DNA of 64,000 nucleotides from Salipiger pallidus (GCF_014643635.1 NZ_BMJV01000001.1:998925-1062924), one strand, 5' to 3'; shown: positions 10,528 to 20,821, numbered from the stretch's first letter. Program-made: numbers and translations. The notes: a model not told the origin generated them from the sequence alone.

Positions 10528-10531
<4 letters not shown>
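9494..10531 (-). CDS. AbrB-family integral membrane protein
   Basis: A 345-residue protein with about ten hydrophobic segments. It carries the duplicated AbrB-family motif: LGGALFTWIGMPLSWMLGAM near residue 15, and a related second copy, LGKLLRLPAPFLIGPMLVSS. The segment FFSAMPGGLVDMVLLGAERG is also typical. These proteins are often mislabelled ammonia monooxygenase; some are regulators or transporters of unknown substrate. Its ATG overlaps the stop of the upstream ABC ATPase by four bases (ATGA), so it belongs to the operon. Exporter or uptake of a product of the adjacent M20 enzyme is only a guess. Confidence 0.82.
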
Positions 10532-11513
<982 letters not shown>

Positions 11514-11517
<4 letters not shown>

Positions 11518-12485
11518 GTGAGGGCCTCTTCGTGCGGGTGGAAACAGCGGTGCCAGCAGGAGTCGGAGCCGTAGGCGCCGGGTCGCTGGGCACAGGCGGC
11601 ATCGGCGCGCTGGCAACGGGAGCGGAAGGCACAGCCCTGCGGCATATGCGCCAGCGAGGGCGTCACGCCGGGGATCTGCGCCAGCCGCGCGCCGCGGCTG
11701 TTCTCGGACGGGACCGAGCGGATCAGTCCGCGGGTGTAGGGATGCTTCGGCGCTGTCAGCACCTCGGCGATGGGGCCTGTCTCGACGATGCGGCCGCCGT
11801 ACATCACCGCGATGCGGTCAGCGAGGCCCGAGACGATGGCAAGATCATGGGTGATCCAGATCACCGCCGTGCCCTGCCGTTCGGTCAACGCCTGGAATTC
11901 CGAGATGATCTGCGACTGGATCGTCACGTCCAGCGCGGTCGTCGGCTCGTCGGCGATGATGAGGTCGGGGCGGTGCAGCAGCGCAATGGCAATGGCCACC
12001 CGCTGGCGCATCCCGCCGGAGAACTCGTGCGGATAGGCGTCGAGCCGCTCCTCGGGGCTGGGGATGCCGACCTGCGCCAGCGCATCACGGGCACGGGCGC
12101 GGGCCTCGGGCTTGCCGATGCGCTCGTGGGCGTGCAGCGTCTCGGTCATCTGGGTGCCGATGCGCAGCACCGGGTTCAGCGTCATCATAGGGTCCTGGAA
12201 GACCATTGCGATCCGCCGCCCGCGAAGCGAGCGCATCGCCTCGGGCGAGGCCTTCGCCAGATCGTCGCCATCGAACAGGATCTGCCCGGAGGCAATGCGC
12301 CCCGGCGCGTCCACCAGTCCCATCAGGGAAAAGCCGGTGACGCTCTTGCCGGACCCGCTTTCGCCGACCAGCCCCAGCACCTCGCCCCGGTTCACGCTGA
12401 ACGACACCTCGTCCACCGCGCGCAGATCGCGCCCGCCGGAGGGGAAGACCGTCACGAGGTCTCGGACGTCAAGCAGCGCGGTCAT
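11514..12485 (-). CDS. dppD: Oligopeptide/dipeptide ABC transporter ATPase (DppD type)
   Basis: A 323-residue ATPase, the partner of DppF. It has Walker A GLVGESGSGKSVTGFSLMG, the signature HEFSGGMRQRVAIAIALLH, Walker B DLIIADEPTTALDVT, and the C-terminal Cys segment PQGCAFRSRCQRADAACAQ. The start at 12485 overlaps the end of the dppC gene by four bases. A longer upstream frame exists but would lie inside dppC and lacks family similarity. Substrates are inferred to be short peptides or gamma-glutamyl compounds, from the gamma-glutamyltransferase in the same operon. Confidence 0.94.
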
Positions 12486-13393
12486 CGGGCGTTCCTCGGG
12501 TTGAGCACGTCGCGCAGCCGGTCGCCGACGAGGTTGATGCAAACGATGGTGATCAGCAGTGCGATCCCCGGGTAGAAGCTGATCCAGTAGAGCCCGGACA
12601 GCAGGTACTGATAGCCATTGGCGATCAGCATCCCTAGCGAGGGCTGGGTGACAGACGCCCCGAGCCCGAGGAAGGACAGGGTTGCCTCGAGGCCGATGGC
12701 GCGGGCGACCTGCATCGTCGCGATGACGATGATCGGCGCAAGGCAGTTGGGCAGCATGTGGCGCAGCAGGATACGCCGCGCGGGAATGCGCAGGCAGCGG
12801 GCGGCCTCGATATATTCCTTCTCGCGCTCGACCAGGGCGGTGCCTCGCGCGGTTCTGGCATAGGTCGCCCATTCCGCGACTATGATCGCAAGAACCACGT
12901 TGGTTACACCGTTGCCGAGGATCGCCAGCACCATCAGCGCCATGAGGATCGTCGGAAAGCTGAGCTGAAGGTCCACGAGCCGCATCAGCAGAGCCTCGCC
13001 CCGTCCGCCGAGATAGGCGGCCAGCAGCCCCAGCGTGGTGCCGATCAGCGCGGCGACGAAGGCCGAGACGATGCCGACGATGAGCGAGGTTCGCAGCCCG
13101 TACATGATGCCCGACAGGATGTCGCGCCCCTGCCCGTCCGTGCCGAGATGGTACGGCACGCCGGTGAAGCTCTCGGAGCCGGGCGGCAGGCGGCTGTCCA
13201 TGATGTCGAGCTGCATCAGGTCATAGGGATCCTGCGGCGACAGGATCGGCGCGAAGACCGCGACCCCCACCACCAGCGTCAGCCCAATGACCCCGATCAG
13301 AGCGGTCGGCGCCTTGAGGAACCGCAGCAGGGCAGCCGAAGCGCGCGGTTTAGGTGGCGCGATCTGCGCCGCATCGGCAAGTTTGCTATCCAT
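12482..13393 (-). CDS. dppC: Peptide ABC transporter permease (DppC type)
   Basis: A 303-residue inner-membrane permease of the OppC/DppC group. The N-terminus holds the family-typical leader LLRFLKAPTALIGVIGLTLV and FAPILSPQDPYD. The binding-protein-dependent transport loop EYIEAARCLRIPARRILLRH (EAA motif) contacts the ATPases, and the last helices read LGLGASVTQPSLGMLI. It begins three bases after the dppB stop and overlaps dppD by four bases. Confidence 0.94.
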   Translation of the reverse strand: MDSKLADAAQIAPPKPRASAALLRFLKAPTALIGVIGLTLVVGVAVFAPILSPQDPYDLMQLDIMDSRLPPGSESFTGVPYHLGTDGQGRDILSGIMYGLRTSLIVGIVSAFVAALIGTTLGLLAAYLGGRGEALLMRLVDLQLSFPTILMALMVLAILGNGVTNVVLAIIVAEWATYARTARGTALVEREKEYIEAARCLRIPARRILLRHMLPNCLAPIIVIATMQVARAIGLEATLSFLGLGASVTQPSLGMLIANGYQYLLSGLYWISFYPGIALLITIVCINLVGDRLRDVLNPRNAR

Positions 13394-13396
13394 GGC

Positions 13397-14359
13397 TTAG
13401 CCCTTCCCGTCCAACCGGACGCGCGGGTCCAGCAGCGTGTAACAGATGTCGATGACGAAGTTCAGCGTCACGAAGAGCACCACCATCATCATCAGGTAGG
13501 CAACGATCACCGGCCGGTCGAGCAGGTTGATGCTGTCGATGATGAGCTTGCCCATGCCGGGCCAGCCGAAGATGCTTTCCGTCACCACCGAGAAGGCGAT
13601 GAGCGAGCCGAACTCCAGCCCGATGATGGTGACAACCGGGATCATCAGGTTCTTGAGGATATGCACCAGCACCACACGGCGCTCGAGCAGGCCCTTGGCA
13701 CGCGCGAACTTGACGAAATCCTGTGCGATGACCTCCTGCACGCCTGCGCGGGTCAGGCGCAGGATGAGCGAGGTCTTGAACAGTGCGAGGTTCAGCGCGG
13801 GCAAAATCAGGTGCCGCAGCCCGTCGCCGGTGAGGAAGGACCACGCCCCCGCCGTCTCGCCACGCCCGTTCGACGGCAGCCAGCCAAGCTGCACCGCGAA
13901 GAGCAGGATGAACATCAGCCCGACCCAGAAGGTCGGCAGCGAGAAGCCGAGGATCGAGCCGGTCATGATCAGCTTCGACGAGAGGCGGTCCGGGTAGAGC
14001 CCGGCATAAAGCCCCAGCGGCAAGCCGACCACGATGGCGATGACCATCGCCGCCAGCGCCAGTTCAAGCGTTGCCGGAAGCCGTTCCAGGATCACCCCCA
14101 GCGCCGGGCGACCGTAGACGAAGCTGTCTCCGAAATCGCCCTCCGCAAGCCCCGCGAGAAAGCTCAGGTACTGACGCCAGAGCGGCTGATCCAGCCCGAG
14201 GTTCTGCATCACCCGCAGCCGTTCGGCCTGGTTGAGGTCGGGGTTGATGAGGATGTCTACCGGGTTGCCGATGACATTGACGCCGACGAAGACGATGAGC
14301 GTCATCGCGAAGATGACGAACAGAGCCTGGATGCCGCGTCTTATCAGATTGGTGATCAT
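13397..14359 (-). CDS. dppB: Peptide ABC transporter permease (DppB type)
   Basis: A 320-residue permease starting MITNLIRRGIQALFVIFAMT. It has the OppB/DppB signatures GDFGDSFVYGRPALGVILER and the EAA-type loop DFVKFARAKGLLERRVVLVH. About six membrane segments are visible, ending FVIDICYTLLDPRVRLDGKG, a very characteristic OppB-family tail. It follows the gamma-glutamyltransferase gene by 17 bases and is followed immediately by dppC. Confidence 0.94.
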   Translation of the reverse strand: MITNLIRRGIQALFVIFAMTLIVFVGVNVIGNPVDILINPDLNQAERLRVMQNLGLDQPLWRQYLSFLAGLAEGDFGDSFVYGRPALGVILERLPATLELALAAMVIAIVVGLPLGLYAGLYPDRLSSKLIMTGSILGFSLPTFWVGLMFILLFAVQLGWLPSNGRGETAGAWSFLTGDGLRHLILPALNLALFKTSLILRLTRAGVQEVIAQDFVKFARAKGLLERRVVLVHILKNLMIPVVTIIGLEFGSLIAFSVVTESIFGWPGMGKLIIDSINLLDRPVIVAYLMMMVVLFVTLNFVIDICYTLLDPRVRLDGKG

Positions 14360-14376
14360 GGAAATTCCTTGCCCGT

Positions 14377-15990
14377 TCAGTCGACGCTGATCGCCATGCC
14401 GTCACGCTGCGGGTCCGCCGCGCCCGAGGAGACCCCGCCGTCTATGCGGATACCGTGCAGTGCCGCGAAGGCATAGGTCTGAGCCGAGCGCACGACGTCA
14501 TAGCCCTCGGCCCGCAGGCTGTCGGCGACGGAGCGCCGGATGCGATTGCAGATGTCGATGCTGTTTGACACGCCGACGATGCGTGGTGCGGACACTGCCT
14601 CGTGGATTCCCATGTCGAAGTCGATCATGTTGACGATGCCCTGCGCCACGGTCGGGGCGATGTAGCTGCCACCCGGCGCGCCGATGACGATCGAGGGGGC
14701 CTCGCCGTCGAAAACGATGGTCGGAGCGGCAGAGGAGGCCCTGCGCTTGCGCGGCGCGATGGAGGCGGCCTTGCCAGGACGCGGGTCGAACCGGCCCATC
14801 AGGCCATTGTACATGAAGCCCAGCCCCTCTGTGATCGCGCCCGAGGGCGAGCCGAGCGAATGGGTCAGCGCCACCGCGTTGCCGTCCTTGTCCACCACCG
14901 AAATATGGGTGGTGTCGCGCTGCGACAGGTCGAGCCGTTCTACATTCGCACGCTCGCCAGCCTTCATGCTGGTGGCATGGCCCGCTGCGTGTTCCTTCGA
15001 CAGCAGCATCTCAACCGGCACATCTACATAGGCCGGATCGCCCATATGAGCATCCTTGTCGATGGTCATGCGCTTCATCGCCTCGAAGAGCGTGCGGACA
15101 TAGTCCGCCGAGCCGTGCTTCATCGTGCGCAGGTCGAAATTCTCGAGGATGTGCAGCAGCTCGATCATCGGCATCCCCGACCCCGGAGGCGGGCTCGAGG
15201 CGATGCGCTTGCCGCGATAGCTGCCCCAGACCGGGGCGGCCTTGGTAACTCCGTAGTGCGCGAGATCATCCAACCCGATCAGCCCGCCATGGGCCGCGAA
15301 ATCATCTGCGATCTGCTGCGCGATCTCACCGTGGTAGAAAATGTCGGACCCGCCGCTTTCCGCGATGCGCCGCAAAGTGCGCCCGAGATCGGGGTTGCGC
15401 AGGATCTCTCCGACACCACGCAGGCGGCCGTCCTCGTGGAAATAGACGCGCTTGCCAGTCTCAGAGTAACGCAGCTTGGTGATCGTGTTGGTCTGGCCGT
15501 CGCCGCTCTGGTCCTTGGTCCAGTACCAGTGCATGTGGGGTCGGATCTTGAACCCGTCCTCGGCATAGCGGATCGCGGGCGCGATCAGGTCGGCCCAGTC
15601 CCAGCTGCCGTAGTCGCGCAGCGCCGTCTCGTAGCCCTTGAGCGAGCCGGGAGTGCAGCAGGCGAGATAGCCGATCTCGGAAATATTTCCCTCGAGGATG
15701 AATCCGAAACCGTCACGGCTCTGACCGATCAGCTTGTCCTGCCACATGTCCGGGGTGCAGGCGGCGGGGGCGAGGGCGTAGAACTCCAGCATTTCGTGGA
15801 TGCCGCGCCCCGGCATGTAGACCTGCATGGAGCCGAAGCCGCCGATGCCCGACATCTGCGGATCGACCACGCCCTGCACGAAGGCGCAGGCCAGCGCCGC
15901 GTCGATGGCGTTGCCACCACGCTCGAGAACCTCTGCCCCGGCCTCGACCGCCTCAGGCTGCGGGGCGACAATGGTTGCGTTGCGATTCAT
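14377..15990 (-). CDS. ggt: Gamma-glutamyltransferase family protein
   Basis: A 537-residue Ntn-hydrolase precursor. The family cleaves gamma-glutamyl amides such as glutathione, or transfers the glutamyl group, after self-processing at a Thr. The processing site is visible as RDTTHISVVDKDGNAVALTH near residue 345. The preceding large-subunit region has GVVDPQMSGIGGFGSMQVYM, the C-terminal region APGGSYIAPTVAQGIVNMID. There is no obvious signal peptide with the ATG at 15990, so it may be cytoplasmic, unlike classical periplasmic Ggt. The start overlaps the preceding hydrolase stop by four bases. Placement inside a dipeptide ABC operon suggests hydrolysis of an imported gamma-glutamyl compound. 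Confidence 0.9.
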   Translation of the reverse strand: MNRNATIVAPQPEAVEAGAEVLERGGNAIDAALACAFVQGVVDPQMSGIGGFGSMQVYMPGRGIHEMLEFYALAPAACTPDMWQDKLIGQSRDGFGFILEGNISEIGYLACCTPGSLKGYETALRDYGSWDWADLIAPAIRYAEDGFKIRPHMHWYWTKDQSGDGQTNTITKLRYSETGKRVYFHEDGRLRGVGEILRNPDLGRTLRRIAESGGSDIFYHGEIAQQIADDFAAHGGLIGLDDLAHYGVTKAAPVWGSYRGKRIASSPPPGSGMPMIELLHILENFDLRTMKHGSADYVRTLFEAMKRMTIDKDAHMGDPAYVDVPVEMLLSKEHAAGHATSMKAGERANVERLDLSQRDTTHISVVDKDGNAVALTHSLGSPSGAITEGLGFMYNGLMGRFDPRPGKAASIAPRKRRASSAAPTIVFDGEAPSIVIGAPGGSYIAPTVAQGIVNMIDFDMGIHEAVSAPRIVGVSNSIDICNRIRRSVADSLRAEGYDVVRSAQTYAFAALHGIRIDGGVSSGAADPQRDGMAISVD

Positions 15991-16838
15991 GACCGACGTT
16001 CCTTCAGCACGCGGGTCAGGAAGGCCTTGGTCCGCCCGATGCATTTCAGGCGGTCGTGCGACACGCCTGGCACCTCGTCGAAGGTCACTCTGACGCCCGC
16101 CGCCTCGAATGATTTCTGCAAGCTGCGCAGCCGTTCGGGGCGGGTTTCGCCCGCGTCATTGGCGCCGTCCATGTAATAGGCACCGCCGGGCTTGTGAGTG
16201 ATCTCCCAGGTTTCGAGATCGAGCGAGCCGACCACCATATGCACCGGCACCTTCGCCAGAGCCGCCGGGTCGAACGGCTTCCCGAAGCGTTCGGCCAGAT
16301 CGCGCACCCCGATCCACCAGTCACGGTCCGGGTCCAAAAGTGTCACCGACCCCGGCGCACCGATCGAGGCGGCCCAGAGCTTTTCGGGGTGCAAGATCGC
16401 GAAACGATGGGTAAAATGGCCGCCACCGGAATAGCCGAACATGGCGAATGTGGACCAGTCCTGCCCGTATTTTGCGGCGATCTCGGCGACCATGTCCAAC
16501 ACGACCTTGTCGTATCGGATATCGCCTTCCTGCATCATCTTATAGCCGGACCGCGCCCCGTCGCCGCGCACGCCCACCGGAAAGATCGGGCAGAGCACCG
16601 CGCAGTCGTTATACAGGCCGAACTCAGCGAACCCGTCGCGAAACTCGAGCGCCGATGTGCGCCCGGTGCCATGCACCGCGACCAGCAGGTCGATCTTGCG
16701 GCCGTCCGCAGCGGCGGGGGGAACGTAGAGCAAAAAGTGAAAGCGCGGATCGGCGGCGGAGGCGAAAATCGCCGTTTCGCCATAGTCATAGATCGCGCGG
16801 GCGCGTTCAGAGGCGGCGCCCGGGGCAAGCTCCTGCAT
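15987..16838 (-). CDS. Alpha/beta hydrolase, PHB-depolymerase-like
   Basis: A 283-residue serine hydrolase. The nucleophile elbow is FGYSGGGHFTHRFA, with Ser in GYSGG. The N-terminal part has LLVAVHGTGRTSALEFRDGF, an oxyanion-type HG motif, and a candidate His lies in PGVSHDRLKCIGR near the C-terminus. The ATG at 16838 follows an AGGAG site; the frame remains open upstream to 16925 but crosses a hairpin. It resembles poly(3-hydroxybutyrate) depolymerase-like or cutinase-like proteins and has no signal peptide, so it is probably a cytoplasmic esterase or amidase. The substrate is likely the compound imported by the same operon. Confidence 0.8.
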   Translation of the reverse strand: MQELAPGAASERARAIYDYGETAIFASAADPRFHFLLYVPPAAADGRKIDLLVAVHGTGRTSALEFRDGFAEFGLYNDCAVLCPIFPVGVRGDGARSGYKMMQEGDIRYDKVVLDMVAEIAAKYGQDWSTFAMFGYSGGGHFTHRFAILHPEKLWAASIGAPGSVTLLDPDRDWWIGVRDLAERFGKPFDPAALAKVPVHMVVGSLDLETWEITHKPGGAYYMDGANDAGETRPERLRSLQKSFEAAGVRVTFDEVPGVSHDRLKCIGRTKAFLTRVLKERRS

Positions 16839-16887
16839 GGGATCTCCTGTGGGGATGGGGAATGTCGTCCGCCTTTTGGGCGGGAAA

Positions 16888-16915
16888 GGCCGGGCGGCGC
16901 GCAGGCCGCCCGGCC
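16888..16915 (-). terminator. Strong hairpin downstream of the binding-protein gene
   Basis: GGCCGGGCGGC (16888-16898) pairs over 11 bases with GCCGCCCGGCC (16905-16915), with a six-base loop. It sits just after the stop of the ABC binding-protein gene and before the hydrolase gene. It probably protects the binding-protein transcript so that this protein is made in excess of the rest of the operon. Confidence 0.6.
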
Positions 16916-16921
16916 AGAAGC

Positions 16922-18502
16922 TCACTCGGCGCTCTTCACCTCGTAGGCCAGCGTGTACTTGTCGCCGCGCGGCTTGAACTCGATGCCGGTCCTCGCACCC
17001 ATCACGACGTTCTCGTAGTGCATGGGCAGCAGCCAGGTGTCCTCGAAGGTCAGCTTCGACACCTCCTGAAGCAGCGGCTCGCGCTCTGCCTCGTCCAGCG
17101 ACGCGGTCGCCTGATCGAGTAGATCGTTGATCTCGGGCACGTCGATGCCGCCACCGTTGTAGCGCCCGGTGCCCTTGTCGGCGTCGCGGCCCGCAACCAC
17201 CGCCAGTGCCGGGTTCGACACCTCGCCGGTGTTCACTCCCCAGGAGCCGAGGAACAGGGAATATTCGCCGTTCGAATAGTTGTTGGAATAGACCGACCAG
17301 GGCAGCACTTCGACCTTGGTGTCGATGCCGATACGGGTCAGCATCTGGCCGGCGGCCTGGACCACCTCGCTGTCATTCACATAGCGGCCCGACGGGCCGT
17401 GAATCGTCAGCGCGAAGCCGTCGGGATAGCCCGCCTCGGCCAGCAGCGCCTTGGCCCCTTCGGGATCATAGGCAACATGCTCGACCTCGTCAGAGTGGCC
17501 GAAGAAGCCCTCGGCAACGTACTGGTCGGCCACGGTGCCGTTCTTCTGCATGACCCGGTCGACGATGGCCTCGCGGTTCATCGCCATCAACAGCGCCTTG
17601 CGCACCCGGGCATCCTTGAGAGGGTTCGAACCAAGTGCCGAGCCGTCCTTGGCGGTGACGAAGGGCGACTCGTCGCGGGACACGTCCATGCCCAGATACA
17701 CCAGCCGCGTGGACTGACCCCGGATCACCTTCATGCCGTTCGAGCTTTCGACCCGTGCGACGCCTTCGGCGGGCAGGTTCTCGATGAGGTCGAGATCACC
17801 CGCCAGCAGCGACGCGAGCCGCCCGCCATTGTCCGGCACCAAGCGCAGGGTCACCTTGGACCATTCCGAAGCGCCGTCGAAGTAATCCTCGTTTCGCTCC
17901 AGCTCGACCCGGTCACCAGGGGTATAGGACACCAGTTTGAACGGGCCGGTGCCGACTGCGGCGGGGCCGTTCTCGAATTCCGCGACGTCTGCCTCGGCGT
18001 AGTCGGAGCTGATGATCCGGATACGGCTCAGCGAGTTGAGGATCATCGGGTCGGGCACGGCGGTCTCGACCACGACGGTCAGCGGATCCTCCGCGATCAC
18101 TTCGGAGATGTTGCGGGTATAGGAGGCGAAGGCCTGGCTTTCCTTGTCCCGCGCCCGGATCAGCGAAGCGACCACGTCATCGGCATCGAAGGCGCTGCCG
18201 TCGTGGAAGGTCACGCCCTCACGGAGATGGAAGCGCCAGTGCGTGTCGTCGACCACCTCCCAGCTTTCAGCAAGCTGCGGCTTGTTCTCGGCAGAGCCGC
18301 CACGGTTGATCAGGCTGTCCCAGATGTGCCGGCTGGTGGCGTTGTTCGGAGAGTTCGAATCCTCATGCGGATCGAGCGAGGTGATGGGTGCGGCCATGCC
18401 AATGCTCAGCTCGGCATCCTGTGCGAATGCGGGCGTTGCGGTGGCCGCAACCAGGGCGAGGACGGAGGCGTGAAACCCGCGCCGGGTCATGAATGAGGTC
18501 AA
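16922..18502 (-). CDS. dppA: ABC transporter substrate-binding protein, dipeptide (SBP family 5)
   Basis: A 526-residue periplasmic receptor. It shows the family-5 pattern: ITSLDPHEDSNSPNNATSRH after the signal peptide, then WRFHLREGVTFHDGSAFDAD, LVSYTPGDRVELERNEDYF and RVRKALLMAMNREAIVDRVM. A signal peptide ending TATPAFA is visible. A TTG at 18502 has an AGGGAAG site seven bases before it, while the ATG at 18490 (MTRRGFHASVLALVAATATP) has none as good; either gives a signal sequence. It is the first gene of the operon and is divergent from an IclR regulator. Some family-5 receptors bind glutathione, which would suit the gamma-glutamyltransferase downstream. Confidence 0.93.
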   Translation of the reverse strand: MTSFMTRRGFHASVLALVAATATPAFAQDAELSIGMAAPITSLDPHEDSNSPNNATSRHIWDSLINRGGSAENKPQLAESWEVVDDTHWRFHLREGVTFHDGSAFDADDVVASLIRARDKESQAFASYTRNISEVIAEDPLTVVVETAVPDPMILNSLSRIRIISSDYAEADVAEFENGPAAVGTGPFKLVSYTPGDRVELERNEDYFDGASEWSKVTLRLVPDNGGRLASLLAGDLDLIENLPAEGVARVESSNGMKVIRGQSTRLVYLGMDVSRDESPFVTAKDGSALGSNPLKDARVRKALLMAMNREAIVDRVMQKNGTVADQYVAEGFFGHSDEVEHVAYDPEGAKALLAEAGYPDGFALTIHGPSGRYVNDSEVVQAAGQMLTRIGIDTKVEVLPWSVYSNNYSNGEYSLFLGSWGVNTGEVSNPALAVVAGRDADKGTGRYNGGGIDVPEINDLLDQATASLDEAEREPLLQEVSKLTFEDTWLLPMHYENVVMGARTGIEFKPRGDKYTLAYEVKSAE

Positions 18503-18625
18503 TGTCAGCTTCCCTGTCGAAGGATGAGGCCCGTTTCGGGCGGTGCGTTATTGATCGCGGGGCGAGGCCCCTTGATGCTCTCAGGAAACCTGCTCAGGGT
18601 GATTTATGTCAAATTCATTTTGCGG

Positions 18626-18646
18626 TTGTTTTATTGTGCGAAACAA
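18626..18646. promoter_or_regulatory. Candidate IclR operator
   Basis: TTGTTT (18626-18631) and AAACAA (18641-18646) form a 21-base palindromic site with a nine-base spacer. It is centred about 50 bases before the IclR gene and about 130 before the binding-protein gene. The size and AT-rich arms suit IclR-family autoregulatory operators. Assignment is by position only. Confidence 0.45.
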
Positions 18647-18687
18647 GTTTTTCTTAGCCGCATGACAGATCGAGGCAAAGCTAAGAG

Positions 18688-19446
18688 ATGCCGAAATATA
18701 CAGTTGAATCAGTAGAAAAGGCATTCGATTTGCTGCTCGAGGTCGCGAGGCACCCGGGGGTGGGCGTGACCGAACTTGCTCGGAAAACGGGCCTCAGCAA
18801 GTCACGTGCCTACCGCTTGTTGCACACAATGGAACAGAAGCAGATCATATCGCGCAGTGGGGAAGCGACCTACGGCCTCGGAGAAGCGATGCTGGTGCTG
18901 GGGATCAATGCCAGCACGCAGATTGACCTGATTCGACTGGCGACACCGATCCTCGAACAGCTATGCCAGCGGGTGAACGAAACCGTGCAGCTGCGGATCA
19001 TCGACGGGTTCGAGGCACTGTGCATTGCCAAGGCCGAACCCTCTCGCGATCTGCGGGTCCATGCCAATGTAGGACGCCGCAGGCCGCTCTATGCCGGCTC
19101 GCCGAAATGTCTGCTGGCCTTTCAATCGAAGGAGTTCATCGATGATTGCGTTCCGGAGCACCCTCCCGCACTGACATCGAATACCCCCAGCACGCGGGAG
19201 GCCGTCATGGATGAGCTTGCCCGGATCCGGTCGCAAGGTTTTTGCGTGAGCCGCAGCGAGGCAAGCGAACATCAGGTGTCCTGCGCCGCTCCTGTCTTTG
19301 CGATGAACCGGCAGGTGATCGCGTCAATCCACGTCGTCGCTCCGGCCTTCCGTATCCGGGAGTCGGAACTCGAGCACAGCATCCGCCTCGTCACCTCTTC
19401 CGCGCAAAAGCTATCACAGGCCCTGGGATCGGAGGCTGGCACCTGA
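18688..19446 (+). CDS. IclR-family transcriptional regulator
   Basis: A 252-residue regulator. The N-terminal winged helix includes VTELARKTGLSKSRAYRLLH (about residues 28-47). The C-terminal effector domain has the IclR-typical RRPLYAGSPKCLLAF and SRSEASEHQVSCAAPVFAMN with its Cys. These proteins usually respond to a small acid or catabolite and control a divergent catabolic operon. Here that would be the peptide/amide ABC operon starting at 18502. A palindrome at 18626-18646 is the likely binding site. The ribosome site before the ATG is weak. Confidence 0.93.
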   Translation: MPKYTVESVEKAFDLLLEVARHPGVGVTELARKTGLSKSRAYRLLHTMEQKQIISRSGEATYGLGEAMLVLGINASTQIDLIRLATPILEQLCQRVNETVQLRIIDGFEALCIAKAEPSRDLRVHANVGRRRPLYAGSPKCLLAFQSKEFIDDCVPEHPPALTSNTPSTREAVMDELARIRSQGFCVSRSEASEHQVSCAAPVFAMNRQVIASIHVVAPAFRIRESELEHSIRLVTSSAQKLSQALGSEAGT

Positions 19447-19768
19447 ACACCTAGGTGGCGAAATACGCCCCGCCATCACCGATGTTGGCAAAAGACCAGA
19501 GAACATGGACAGCGACGAGTTTAACCACGCATTTGCTGTTCCGGAGTCATCCGTGACACCCAGGGAACCGCAATCTGCCGCATGAGCTTGGCAACACCCT
19601 GACTGCGCGATTCTGCGTAGTAATCGCTGGGCGTTGCATGAAGGTGCTTCCAAGCGTTTTCGGCTTGGCAGGCATTTTGGCGGGTACATCCGTCAAAATG
19701 TGTAAAGCTCTCAGTTAAATTAACACCAAATGGCGCAGACTCAGTCCGCATTGCTCCGGATGCAAGAC
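19447..19768. other. Gene-poor spacer with possible coding relic
   Basis: No intact gene is seen between the IclR gene and an IS element. On the minus strand, roughly 19523-19690, there is a short open stretch ending MRQIAVPWVSRMTPEQQ and a stop. It looks like the C-terminal tail of a lost protein that I do not recognise. Confidence 0.35.
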
Positions 19769-20821
19769 GGGCGTTGTTGCACAAGTCTGACGACAAAGGA
19801 TTCACTTCGTGAATCCATCGGTTAGACGCGCCGTATGAGCAAGCCATCACCAGCCCGCCACCGCACGACGAACTGGTCCAGCTACAACGCGTCGCTCAGG
19901 CAGCCGGGTTCTCTGCTAATCTGGGTCGACAAAAACATGACTTGGCGCGCGCCGCGTGACGGGCGGCTTGGGCGGCCAGCGGTGTTTTCCGATGCGGCGA
20001 TACAGTTCTGCCTGTCGATCAAGATCCTGTTCAAATCGCCGCTGCGCCAGACTTCCGGGATGGTGGCGAGCCTCCTGAAGCTGGCGGGTCTGGACTGGCC
20101 TGTACCGGACCTCACCACGTTGTGCCGCAGGCAGAAGACCCTGGCCGTCCAGGTCCCGTATCGGCGCGCCAACGGACCGCTGAACCTGCTCGTGGACAGC
20201 ACGGGCATAAAGTTCCTCGGCGATGGAGAATGGCAGGCGCGCAAGCACGGAGGGCAGCGGCGGCGCCAATGGCGCAAAGTCCACTTAGCCATGGACCCGG
20301 CCACGTCCGACATCCGCGCCGTGGAATTCACCCCCAGCCGCGACGGCGACAGCCCTGTGCTACCCGACCTGCTTAGCCAAATCCCAGAGAGCGAACTGAT
20401 CGGCACAGTGACCGCGGACGGTGCTTACGACACGCGCCGCTGCCACAAGGCCATTATCGAGCGCGACGCGGTTCCGATCATCCCGATCCGCAAGAACGGG
20501 CAGCTATGGAAAGACGACTGCCCTACGGCACGCGCCCGCAACGACACTCTGCGCGCGACGCGATATTACGGGCGGCATTCTGGAAGCGCTGGACTGGATA
20601 CCATGTTCGCAGCAGGATCGAGGCGAGGGTGCGCTGCCTGAAATCCTTCGCCGAGCGCATCGCGGCACGAGACCCCGAGCGCCAGACCGCAGAAATCCAC
20701 ATCTGCATCGCCCTCATAAACCGCTTCAACGCCCTCGGCACCGCCGAGATCTTCCGCATAGCCTAACGTCAGCGGGGTAAGGGGCAGTCACGCCTCATGC
20801 AGGAGAAATGCAACGACGCCC
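19769..20821 (+). mobile_element. IS5-like insertion sequence
   Basis: Imperfect terminal inverted repeats bracket the transposase gene. The left end is GGGCGTTGTTGCACAAGTC at 19769-19787. The complement of the right end, at 20803-20821, reads GGGCGTCGTTGCATTTCTC. Twelve of the first 13 positions agree. The element is about 1.05 kb, normal for the group. No target duplication is evident (left flank TGCAAGAC, right flank AAATTTATC), so flanks may have been rearranged. The right end abuts a tyrosine-recombinase fragment. Confidence 0.75.
19835..20766 (+). pseudogene. IS5-family transposase, frameshifted
   Basis: A DDE transposase of the IS5 family. The N-terminal part starts MSKPSPARHRTTNWSSYNAS. 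The first catalytic Asp lies in LNLLVDSTGIKFLGDGEWQA, the second in GTVTADGAYDTRRCHKAI. At about 20570 the sequence needs one extra G to continue from RATRYYGR into AFWKRWTGYHVRSRIEARVR, which reads in the next frame and holds the catalytic Glu (IEARV). The rest, ending NRFNALGTAEIFRIA, is intact to 20766. No slippery site is apparent, so this looks like an inactivating single-base deletion and not programmed frameshifting. Confidence 0.85.

Noticed and set aside
12758-16176. Two long plus-strand open frames opposite the peptide transporter and gamma-glutamyltransferase genes
   Set aside because: Low-complexity His/Arg/Gln-rich translations with no domains, fully antisense to recognised genes.
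18340-18365. GAGTTCGAATCC resembling a tRNA T-arm
   Set aside because: It is inside the binding-protein coding sequence, with no cloverleaf around it.
20560-20590. Programmed frameshift in the IS5-like transposase
   Set aside because: No slippery heptamer is present and one missing G explains the break. Members of this group, as far as I recall, use a single frame.
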